DNA of 64,000 nt, taken from NCBI RefSeq assembly GCF_047675955.1, contig NC_132910.1, positions 109,537,143 to 109,601,142 on the forward strand, written 5' to 3'. Under the pieces are notes generated by a model. The model saw nothing but the letters and a program-made list of their open reading frames with translations, had not been told where the DNA came from and made no database searches. Position numbers and translations under genes: made by a program. Numbering within the stretch: position 1 is the first letter of the stretch; the number at the start of each line of letters is the position of its first letter. This document shows, piece after piece, positions 11,801-19,619 of this stretch. The DNA is from Chlorocebus sabaeus (Eukaryota > Chordata > Mammalia > Primates > Cercopithecidae).

Positions 11801-14464
11801 TTAAATATTTTCTGCATGTAGTTTATTAGCATATTTTGAGTTTTTATTAAACATGAAAGTAAACAGTATAAATACTTTTTAAAAAGTTAATTTTTTCTTA
11901 ATAAATTGTTTAAAAAAACATTGCTCATGTGATTATTGCTTATTTGCCTATTTATTACACTAATATTTACTGAGTTCCTACTCAATAACTATACTAGACG
12001 CTGAAAACAAAATGGTGAAAACATACAGTTCTTGAACCCATAGAGCCTGCCGTCTATTAGGAGAGCCATTATCACTAAACAAAAGTATGATTCATTATCA
12101 AGTGTGATAAGCAGTAGAAAAGGGCATATTTTGACCACATTATCACCCATGTGCCCAAAACACTGAATCTTCAAATCTGCTGCCTTCCCAAGCACTCATG
12201 CCCCAAAATTACGCATAACTTTTTGGTCACCAGGCAATGAAGCTACCTAAGGTCGGTTGACGATGGCCTTCCTTTCTCCATCAAATCATCTTAGAGTGAA
12301 GGAGAATGAGAAGATGGGTAAAGCTGGGGGAGTCCATTTCTCTATAGATAAACCTTAGTACCATGAGTAATTCCACCTCGCACAGCCTAACCTTTAAGAA
12401 ACTGAGTTACTGCCTCAAACGGGGAAGCTAATAGTACTTTTGGAGCTTCACTTCCTACTTAGCGTTTTCTTCCCTAACTCCTAAAGAACAGGACTTGTCT
12501 ATATGAAGAATAAGAAGATTCAGAAAATTTACACATACTTCGATGAAAAGGGCATCCTTTGAAATGGAGAGGTTTCCCAGTCGTGGGTCCAATGCCTTTT
12601 TCTCCTGTACACAGTGCACGAAAATTTTCCGCAGTTTTGGGTACAATATCTGCAAACAATTCTAAGACAATTCGACCAACTAAAAGAAAAGAAAATCTTT
12701 TCAGTATGCAAAACAACCAAGTAGGCAAATGATAAAAAGGTTGGTATAATTATGGTAGCAGATCAATCATGAATTACCAAGTTCCCTTTTATTGTAATTT
12801 TTCTTCTTTGCAATTTCAAGAACACAACACATTGTTACTAACTATAGTCATTATGTTATACAATAGATCTCTTGAATTTATTCCCCCCTTCTAACTGAAA
12901 TTAGGTCCCTTGTGATCACCATCTACCCAACCCCTGAAATCCATCATTCCATTCTCCACTTCAAGGTCAGCTTTTTAGAAACCACATGTAAGTAAGATCA
13001 TGCAGTTACTTGTCTTCCTGTGCCCAGCTTATTTCATGTAACATAATGTCCTCCACATTAATTCACATTGTCAAAAGTGACAAGATTTCATTATTTTTTA
13101 TGGGTGACTAGTACTCCATTATGCACATATACCACATTAAAAAAAATCCATCTGTAGATGGAAACCTACTTTGATTCCATTATCTTGGCTATCATGAATA
13201 ATGTTATAATAGTGCAGATACCTCTTTGACATACAAACTTCATTTCCTTTGAATATACTTACTAGTAGAATTAGTGAATCTTATTGTCATTTTTCTAATA
13301 TTCAAACTTAGTCTACCTACTGTCATGTATGTATGTAAACAGATTTGAAACATCATACCAAGGATCATAACCAATTATAGTAGTCAAAAGATTAGCACCA
13401 TGTAAGAGATATCATTCAATACAAATAGTTTTAAATCCTGAATAATTTCTTCAAGAGGTACTGAGAATCTCCAATCACCAAGCAACCAACAGGAGAAAAT
13501 TAAACAGTCTTTGGATGGGTGAACTGGCCACGTGTTATGTACACCTGCAGCCTTTGTGCTCTGAGCAAACTGCCTCGTGCAGCCTCTGAAGCAAAAGCTG
13601 TAAAAGTTCCTCCTCTAGACAGCACGTAAGACAGGTGAGAATAAACCTAGCCCTAGCTAGTTGCAACAAACTGAATGTACGTGTAAACGTGTGTGTGTCC
13701 TGTACACGAATTCAAATACACTGCCTGGCCAGCAATTCTAACATGTTCCAGAACAAGGCCAATCCAGTTACAAAGCAACACGCTCCCTAATTCACCAGGC
13801 CTTAGGAACTTCTGAGCGGCTATGTAACCTAGGCAACACCGTCACTACGTTGAGCGCATTTTCCCAATGGCAAATTAAGAGAAAATGCTGGCCCATCTGA
13901 ATGGACCTCTAAGTTAAGAATCAGTAATAAAGCAAAGGCAATAAGCAAACAAGTCCCTTTAACGTATAAATAATACAGCACGTGCTGATATATTATCTCA
14001 TGTGGCAAATATAGTTTCCTGGGGCCCCGCAGACGCATATCCCAGGATATGCTTTCTGAACTGTCCCACTGCAAACATAAAATAATCTTATTTCATGCTA
14101 ACTTGGTAGTGCAGAGGTAGCATGGAAGTGTAACCAAATCAGGAGAGGTAAACCTAAAGGACGCCACAATCCTGAACTAGAAATTTCCAGAAACTTCCGC
14201 ACGACCGATGGCATTGATACAAAGGCGCTGGATCGATCTAGCCCTAGATGCCCGGGCTTGCTCCGGCGGACCAGTCTAGGCAGCCACCGGCCGGAGCCGC
14301 CTTCCACCCTTGGAGTCCCCCAAATCCAGGGAACCCCCGCCTCCTCGGGGCTTTTCTGCCAATATCAGACTCCGCTCACCTCGCTCCCCTCCGATGTCCA
14401 CGTCAAAGAAGACTCGAGGGTTACTGGGGTTAGAAGGCTTGACTTGGGGGGACGGATGCGACAT
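1170..14464 (-). CDS. PPID: PPID, peptidyl-prolyl cis-trans isomerase D (cyclophilin-40), complete, 10 coding exons
   Basis: Coding exons, 5' to 3' on the minus strand: 14464-14380, 12679-12539, 10815-10709, 8718-8530, 7188-7066, 6907-6801, 4717-4576, 2283-2197, 2105-2063, 1258-1170. All junctions are GT-AG, and the sum is 1,113 nt (370 codons plus stop), the length of human PPID. Residues ~1-183 form a cyclophilin domain (FHRIIKKFMIQGGDF, NGSQFFITT, HLDGKHVVFG). The catalytic Arg is present, and the cyclophilin-A Trp that contacts cyclosporin is His here, as in other Cyp40s. An acidic linker follows, then three TPR repeats (about residues 220-340) and a basic tail ending VYAKMFA. The family catalyses prolyl isomerisation and binds the Hsp90 C-terminus through the TPRs in steroid-receptor complexes. 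Compared with human (from memory) about 11 residues differ, including a Trp in the acidic linker. No frameshift or early stop was seen. Confidence 0.97.
1862..1975 (+). mobile_element. L2 3' end fragment
   Basis: Contains the L2-tail phrases tgtaagctctttgaggacag and ttgttcattgctgtatgata followed by a cctggc...aggcat segment. In PPID intron 9. Confidence 0.6.
2063..2105 (-). CDS. PPID: PPID coding exon 9 (43 nt)
   Basis: This short exon encodes ADLKKAQEIAPEDK plus one base. The acceptor attaaag follows an unusually purine-rich stretch (weak polypyrimidine tract) and the donor is AAAG|gtaagt. Frame continuity with exons 8 and 10 proves it. Confidence 0.94.
2197..2283 (-). CDS. PPID: PPID coding exon 8
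   Basis: It is 29 whole codons from ALEIDPSNTKALYRRAQGW to EYDQAL, a canonical TPR segment (NTKALYRRAQG is the Hsp90-clamp type motif). The acceptor is tttgtag and the donor ATTG|gtaaat. Confidence 0.95.
2669..2980 (-). mobile_element. Alu (J/S-type) with 35-T internal tract
   Basis: Minus-oriented Alu in PPID intron 7. The internal A-rich linker has expanded to an uninterrupted T run at 2828-2862, a likely unstable homopolymer. Confidence 0.93.
3137..3425 (+). mobile_element. Alu (J-type)
   Basis: Diverged full-length Alu ending in (aaac)n. Many CpG sites are lost, so it is an old copy. Confidence 0.9.
3838..3910 (-). mobile_element. MIR/L2 relic
   Basis: The run ggtgcttaaaatgtgccacg leads into a tail resembling the MIR 5' part in reverse. 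Short and diverged. Confidence 0.4.
3928..4240 (+). mobile_element. Alu (S-type)
   Basis: Full-length Alu with a long A tail degenerating into aagaagaagaaaa; in PPID intron 7. Confidence 0.95.
4576..4717 (-). CDS. PPID: PPID coding exon 7
   Basis: Encodes YVDSSKAVIETADRAKLQPI through WQGAIDSCLE, TPR region 1-2. The acceptor ctacag completes the Arg codon; the donor is TTGGAG|gtaagt. Confidence 0.95.
5412..5536 (+). mobile_element. Alu monomer-like fragment (FLAM-type)
   Basis: A single Alu-like arm with an A-rich end (aaaagaaaaaaaaagaaa); in PPID intron 6. Confidence 0.75.
6093..6396 (-). mobile_element. Alu (S-type) with target-site duplication
   Basis: Full-length minus-strand Alu flanked by direct repeats aatatggatt at 6086-6095 and 6399-6408. 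Confidence 0.95.
6801..6907 (-). CDS. PPID: PPID coding exon 6
   Basis: Encodes VDKILLITEDLKNIGNTFFK and continues to YAKVLR, the first TPR helix pair. The acceptor is atacag, and the donor AAG|gtaata has an A at +3 and splits an Arg codon. Confidence 0.94.
7066..7188 (-). CDS. PPID: PPID coding exon 5
   Basis: It is 41 whole codons from LCIIAECGEL to DVDLKD, with acceptor tttacag and donor GAC|gtgagt. It closes the cyclophilin domain and enters the acidic linker to the TPR region. The linker reads EGDDWGIFPKDGSDD; the human form, as I recall, has GG rather than WG and SG rather than SD. Confidence 0.94.
7580..7726 (-). mobile_element. Alu monomer fragment
   Basis: One minus-strand Alu arm preceded by a pyrimidine-rich (ttttttc)n tail. 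Confidence 0.8.
8186..8480 (+). mobile_element. Alu with target-site duplication
   Basis: Full-length Alu 50 bp from PPID exon 4, flanked by atagcaactaa at 8173-8183 and 8483-8493. Confidence 0.95.
8530..8718 (-). CDS. PPID: PPID coding exon 4
   Basis: The acceptor ctacag precedes CATGATCG and the donor is GCTAAA|gtaagt. It is 63 whole codons, from HDREGLLSMANAG to GEKPAK, carrying the NGSQFFITT and HLDGKHVVFG cyclophilin signatures. Confidence 0.96.
8719..10708. other. PPID intron 3, mostly unique
   Basis: No recognisable coding sequence. The middle (about 9,420-10,060) has a diverged L2-like flavour (ccttgacatcaaggcctttc near 10,021-10,040). Confidence 0.4.
10709..10815 (-). CDS. PPID: PPID coding exon 3
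   Basis: The acceptor tttgtag precedes TTATTAAG and the donor is TATAAG|gtaaag. Encodes IIKKFMIQGGDFSNQNGTGG through ENFHYK, including the conserved IQGGDF strand of the active site. Confidence 0.95.
10870..11260. mobile_element. Diverged L2-like sequence
   Basis: AT/CT-rich text with L2 3'-region features (gcccttccccacccgtcc, actcaacaatgtctgctgaa) in PPID intron 2. Assigned by resemblance only. Confidence 0.35.
11945..12130 (-). mobile_element. L2-like 3' region
   Basis: The segment beginning aatatttactgagttcctac resembles the common ancient LINE segment 'attgagtgcctactatgtgc'. In PPID intron 2. Confidence 0.45.
12539..12679 (-). CDS. PPID: PPID coding exon 2
   Basis: The acceptor ttttag precedes TTGGTCG and the donor is CATCGAA|gtatgt. 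Encodes VGRIVLELFADIVPKTAENF through CPFHR, the first half of the cyclophilin fold. Confidence 0.95.
12790..13285 (-). mobile_element. L1 3'-end fragment
   Basis: Antisense L1 ORF2/3' UTR text, including tactccattatgcacatata and tggctatcatgaataatgtt. In PPID intron 1, oriented with the PPID transcript. Confidence 0.85.
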
Positions 14465-14720
14465 CTCGACTTGCAGACGCGTTTGGACGCAGGATCCGCA
14501 CACCTCGTGGCCGCCCGGCACCTCAAACTCCAGAGCGCTTGTCTCCGCCGGAGACTAGCAGCGACGCTGACCGGCCACTTCCGGCGCGAGACCGGAAGCC
14601 ATGGTCTGACTTCCGACACCGCCCCGCTCCCCCGCGCGGTGTTTCAAAGCGCGTGAGCGACTCCGTAGCGAGAACCGCGTACCCTGCGCCACCTCTTCCT
14701 GGCTTCTCACTTCGTGGAAG
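14130..14720. promoter_or_regulatory. PPID: CpG-island promoter of PPID
   Basis: A GC- and CpG-rich block spans PPID exon 1 and the region upstream, with no TATA box. Two ETS/GABPA-type sites face each other at about 14577-14583 (cttccgg-type) and 14592-14598 (ccggaag), with another attccg-like core near 14611. GC boxes follow near 14620-14635. This is typical of a housekeeping start region, and transcription probably begins near 14,580-14,620 on the minus strand. Confidence 0.8.
14380..14464 (-). CDS. PPID: PPID coding exon 1
   Basis: Encodes the 28-residue N-terminus starting MSHPSPQ and ending DVDIGGER, plus one base of the next codon. The donor is GAGCGAG|gtgagc. The start is the first ATG in the CpG-island transcript and matches the family N-terminus. 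Confidence 0.95.
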
Positions 14721-14804
14721 TTACGGTCCCAATTCCCATTTTTCTTCTCGCTTGTGTTTCGTTGTCTTTCCTACCATCGTGGCGTGGAGAGCTTTGGAGT
14801 CAGC

Positions 14805-14995
14805 CCCATGCTAGCGTCAGCTCTGCCACCAACTTGGGTGTGATTTCTCAGAAACTCAGTTTGCTCGTCTGGAAAAAGAGAATAAAAACGCTGACCTCGG
14901 AAGGTCGTTTTGAGGATTAAAGACGTGAATCAGTGCAATGCCTGGCACAAACTGGTGGTACCCAACCAATAGGAGCCTTATTATTGCCATGTCGT
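14805..14995 (+). mobile_element. MIR element beside the PPID promoter
   Basis: Contains the MIR phrases cagctctgccaccaacttgg, tcagaaactcagtttgctcg and tgaggattaaagacgtgaat. Directly upstream of the PPID start region. Confidence 0.75.
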
Positions 14996-15112
14996 TGCAA
15001 TTTGATGTTCACATTACAATGTAAGTGATAAGGATTAGACTAAACGCTCCAAACAGCTAAAGCCGAGAGGCCAGAAGAGAGCGCAGTTTTGATTCCTGAT
15101 AAAACTATATCT

Positions 15113-15398
15113 TGCCGGGCGCGGTGGCTCACGCCTGTAATCCCAGCACTTTGGGAGGCCGAGGCGGGCGGATCATTTGAGGTCAGGAGTTCGAGACCAG
15201 TCTGACCAACATGAGGAAACCCCGTCTCTACTAAAAATACAAAAAAAAATCAGCCGGGCCTGGTGGTGCATGCCTGTAGTCCCAGCTACTCGGGAGACTG
15301 AGGCAGGAGAATCGCTTGAACCCTGGAGGAGGAGGTTGTAGTGAACCGAGGTCGTGCCACTGTACTCCACACTGGGTGACAGAGCGACACTGTTCCCC

Positions 15399-15435
<37 letters not shown>
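15113..15435 (+). mobile_element. Alu with 35-A tail
   Basis: Full-length Alu whose uninterrupted A run at 15401-15435 suggests a relatively young or expanded tail. Confidence 0.95.
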
Positions 15436-15438
<3 letters not shown>

Positions 15439-15489
15439 TGTATTACTATAGCCCGCTTTTCCCTTATGGGGAATCTGTGTAAAACATTT

Positions 15490-15534
15490 ACTTTCTACAT
15501 ATATATGTGTGTGTATGTATATATGTATATATGA
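15490..15534. repeat. TA/TG simple repeat
   Basis: Alternating purine-pyrimidine tract atatatgtgtgtgtatgtat and similar. Confidence 0.8.
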
Positions 15535-15539
15535 GGAGA

Positions 15540-16440
15540 ACATAGTCTTGCTTCTTAATAAAGCCTGATTTTGGAGAAGAGTGGCAATTCCCTATGTAGA
15601 TGCTTTGCCTTGTAGTTCTGTTGGAGCTCAGCAATTTGGATTCAGCCTGAGACTTACTTTATCAATAAAGCATGAGATATCCTTAGATGCTTAACATTTT
15701 TTTTTTCTTATGAGGAAGTAAAAAGTATTGGAATCTAGCACTCAAATTGTGTCTCAAAAGCCAGGAGCCTCGTGTCAACAGCAGCAGCCAGAGTGGCTTT
15801 TTGGAAGGAAAGACTAATGCTGATTTTCCCCTATCAGAACTGCCACCGTCCCTCGAGATGAAGGCTCCTGCCCTGCTTGCTTCCTGGTCTTAGGATATGT
15901 AAGAGTTAGAAGGGTTATGGTTAAAGAATAACTGGTTCCTATTCTCAATTTGAATTTGCCTATGATGTTATACACTGGACGAAGCACGAAAGTTGATGTT
16001 AAAAAAGGGGGAAAAAAAGCAAAAGCTTCAAGTTCTGACTCCAGCATATACTAGGAATGTTACCAAAGAAAAGTCACATAATTTCTCTGAACCCTTCTCA
16101 TTTGCTTTTCGGTAAAATGCCAAAGAACAGGGTATGAGAACGGAAAAAGATAATGTGTAAGCATTTGCCTGGTAATCTCTAAAGCAGTCTTACACACTCT
16201 ATTTTAAATCACTGAAAATTAGACACTATGGTGCCCGAAGTTGTTTTAAAATAACCTGGAGTCAGGTAAGCGGGTGGGGTTGTGGATGAAACATAATTGG
16301 CCAGGCAGATGATTGGTGCCTGGGAGTTTATTATACTCCTCTTCTTTATTTTGCACATTTACATTTTTTCATAATAAATATTTTAAAAAGTAAAAGAGAA
16401 ATTACATGTATTCCTAGGTACTCATAATAAAACCAATTTG
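15540..16440. other. Unique intergenic DNA
   Basis: No gene, RNA or well-preserved repeat recognised. Confidence 0.5.
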
Positions 16441-16442
16441 TT

Positions 16443-16585
16443 GGCCAAGTGTGGTGGCTCATGCCTGTAATCCCAGCACTTTAGGAGGCCAAGGTGGGTG
16501 GAAGGCTTGAGCCCAGGAGTTCAAGACCAGCCCAGACAGTATGGTGAAACCTCATCTCTACAAAAAAAAAATTGTTCTAAACAAA
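16443..16585 (+). mobile_element. Alu left-arm fragment
   Basis: Single Alu arm ending after ctcatctctacaaaaaaaaa, then (aaat)n. Confidence 0.85.
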
Positions 16586-16904
16586 AAATAAATAAATAAT
16601 GAAACCAATTTATAGAGTTGTTTTTAATTAAAATACCAACATACCTTTTGTGAAAAAAATAAACAATAGGTATTGGTGAAATTTTAGGACAAATCAGTAA
16701 GGATATTATATTGATTGAATTTTTCTGCGTAATCACAAATTTGCCTCATTAACAAAATGCATACCTACATAGGCATGTCCACATAGATAACTCAGCAAAA
16801 GTTGATTCAATTATATGACAAATACTTAGCTCTTACTGTTACTATATGCCAGCCTCCATTCTGAGTGCTAATGATACAATGATGAAAAAACATAATCCTT
16901 ATCC

Positions 16905-17530
16905 TTTTTTTTTTTTTTCTTGAGACAGGATCTTGTGCTATCACCCAGGCTGGAGTGCAGTGGTGCAATCACAGCTCACTGTAGCCTCAACCTCCTGGAC
17001 CCAAGTGATCCGCCCACCTAGCCTCCTGAGTAGCTGGGACTACAGGCACATGCCACCATGCCCGGGTAATTTTTCTTTTTAATTTTTAAGTGTAATTCAA
17101 AATGATTCCCTATCAGATTTCCTTACTGATCCTTTCAAATTCCAGCACATTAAAATTAATATAAAATGTTAATTTCTTATGTTCTCCAATTCCTGGTGTT
17201 TATTCATGGTATTTATTCATGGTGGTTCCCTGAAGACCCAGGATGACTCAGAACAAAACTTCCATGTCCCTTGATAAACAAGAGCATCAAAATCATTCAT
17301 TAATCCAGTCTCATATCTGGGCTGCAAACTGATAACTTATACTTTGTCTCATATCTATCACAATAAGTTCACATTAACATTTTTATTCTGATCTACTAGC
17401 TTAAATTTAACATTTTAGTAGAGATGGGGTTTTGCCTTATTGCCCAGGCTGGTCTTGAATTCCTGGGCTCAAGCATTTTACCCACGTTGGCCTCCAAGAG
17501 TGTTGCAAGCGCGAGCCACCACGCCTGGCC
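16905..17530 (-). mobile_element. Alu interrupted by a foreign 331-bp insert
   Basis: Alu halves at 16905-17087 and 17419-17530 form one minus-strand element with flanking repeats ccttatcct at about 16896-16905 and 17531-17540. The interruption lies at the A-rich linker between the arms. Confidence 0.9.
17088..17418 (+). repeat. Duplicated segment, inserted copy
   Basis: About 331 bp, matching 18719-19054 in the same orientation at roughly 91-92% by hand count (about 28 mismatches and one 2-nt gap). It is bounded on both sides by Alu sequence, so this copy is the derived one. Confidence 0.9.
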
Positions 17531-17887
17531 CCTTATCCTTAACTACACAAATTATACAGTCTTACGGGGGAGAAAGACTATTGAATAAACCTCTACAATG
17601 CAATGTAATTAGTGTTTTAATAGGAAAAAGACAGTCACAGTCAGCACACAGCAGGGGGCACTGAACACAGTAGCCTTTTCTAAGGTCAGAAATATGAGTA
17701 AGATCAGTCACAGCAGCACATGTGGCAAGTAAGACAGGTAAGGAGGGAACAGGTAAAGAGCACCTTCAAAGCAGGGGGGAGCTACATATACTTATAAAGT
17801 GAAAATGGGCAACAAGAATGTTATTTCTCCATGAGAAGCCAGTTTTTCAGATAGTACTGCTACTTCAGGTGGGTCTGGACCACTTGT

Positions 17888-18248
17888 GTATTAGTCCATT
17901 TTCACACTGCTATAAAGGAATACCTGAGACTGGGTAATTTATAAAGGAAAGAGGTTTAATTGACTCACAGTTCCACATGGCGCAGGAGGCCTCAGGAAAC
18001 TTACAATCATGGCAGAAGGTGAGGGGGAAGCATGCTTGGACTTTCTTACGTGGCAGCATGATATAGAAGAGTGAGGAATGAAGCAGGAACAGCCCCTTAT
18101 AAAGCCATCAGATCTCATGAGAACTCACTATCACATGAACAGCATAGGGAAACCACCTCCATGATCCAGTCTCCCTAGACACATGGGGATTGTGGGGATT
18201 ACAATTCAAGATGAGATTTGGGTTGTGTCACAAAGCCTAGCCATATCA
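17888..18248 (-). mobile_element. MaLR-type LTR (MST/MLT1 group)
   Basis: Reads ttagtccattttcacactgc, then gagactgggtaatttataaa, and finally a gatttgggttgtgtcacaaa segment ending in ccatatca. This is the reverse of a MaLR LTR ending in ...atggactaata. Confidence 0.8.
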
Positions 18249-18564
18249 ACTGGCTTCAACGTTGAAATCAGAAATCATACTTTGGTTTATATTTTTGTCC
18301 AACTCCTTCAGATTGAGTTTTCAGAATGACTAACAGTTTTATAACCTAGCCCATTTTATCACTGAAATAGAAAGGAAAAGGAACACTAAGAGGACCAAAC
18401 CCAAAGGTACCCCTAATTTATTTTTCTATAGCACTTATAGCTTTGTAATACACTCTTTACTTATTTATTTCACCTACTCATTAAAAATCAGCTCCTTGGG
18501 AATGATAGATAGTAAGAGGAGTTTAAAAAAACAAAATTTAGCTACACAAGGACAAGAACCTTTT

Positions 18565-18660
18565 TTTTTTTTCATTACTCTATCCCCAGCACTTCTAACA
18601 GTGCCTGACACATAGTAGGTGCTCAGTAAATATTTTTGAATGAATGAGTTATACAAAATA
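18565..18660 (+). mobile_element. L2 3' end
   Basis: Contains cacatagtaggtgctcagta followed by aatatttttgaatgaatgag, the L2 tail. Confidence 0.7.
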
Positions 18661-18718
18661 CTAATGGCTTTGAGAATTTTATAAAATAATGTTAACAAGA
18701 GATTTTATTTCCATGCCT

Positions 18719-19054
18719 TCAAGTGTAATTCAAAATGATTCTCTGTATCAGATTTCCATGCTGATCCTTTCAAATTCCAGCACATTAAAATTAATATCAA
18801 ATGTTAATTTCTTATGTTCTCTAATTCCTGGTGTTTATTCATGGTATTTATTCATGGTGGTTCTCTGAAGACCCAGGATGACTCAGAACAAAACTTCTGT
18901 GTCCCTTGACAAACTAGAGTGTCAAAATCATTCACTAATCCAGTTTCATGTCTTGGTTGCAAACTGGTAACTTATTCTCGGTCTCACATGTATCACAGTA
19001 AGTTCCTATTAACATTTTTATTCTGATGTACTAGCTTCAATTTAACATTTTATT
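18719..19054 (+). repeat. Duplicated segment, presumed source copy
   Basis: Matches the segment inside the Alu 1.6 kb upstream. It contains a 13-bp tandem repeat (tttattcatggta/tttattcatggtg) shared by both copies. Confidence 0.88.
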
Positions 19055-19149
19055 ACAAGAATTGTCACTCATATGCCATAGCCTCTCAACCATTATTATC
19101 ATGCTGAATATACTTAGGTAAGCGTATCTTCTCTGCCATCAGAATTCTG

Positions 19150-19345
19150 GAGTTCACATTCAGTCTCTAACAGATCATAGTTTGTGCCTTTGGACGAGTT
19201 ACTTAGCCTCTTTGTGCCTCACCTTCCTCATCTATAAATGAGAATAATAATATGTATCTCCTAAGGTTATTATGAAGATGAAATGAAGAAGATTAAATAA
19301 AAGTGTTTTAGTATCTGACACATAGTAAGTACTCAATAAGTGTAA
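19150..19345 (+). mobile_element. MIR
   Basis: Core phrases gagttacttagcctctttgt, cctcatctataaatgagaat and acacatagtaagtactcaat. Confidence 0.85.
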
Positions 19346-19619
19346 GCAATTATTAACCATAAGTAGCCAATACTTCATTATAGTAGTTACTAACATCAAC
19401 ATATTTCAAAATGAATGTTAAAACTGCAAAGAGGTTTTGAGGATTTCTTTGCATTCTTACAAGGAAAAAAAGTGACTCTTCCTGCTCTGCAGGTTTCTGG
19501 GTGTAAAAGATTCAGATTCTCACTATGTCTAGGTTTTTCACAGCAAAGCAACAGCTTTATATAAACTGTCATATTCCTAGAACCAAACCAAATAATTGTC
19601 CATTTCAGAACCACTCAGA

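Noticed and set aside
13529..13984. CACGTG motifs at 13529-13534 and 13979-13984 in PPID intron 1
   Set aside because: Isolated hexamers outside the promoter; expected by chance and lacking the fuller CLEAR context.
14258..14656. 132-codon plus-strand frame over PPID exon 1
   Set aside because: Antisense of the PPID first exon and CpG island; GC-rich DNA gives long open frames by chance.
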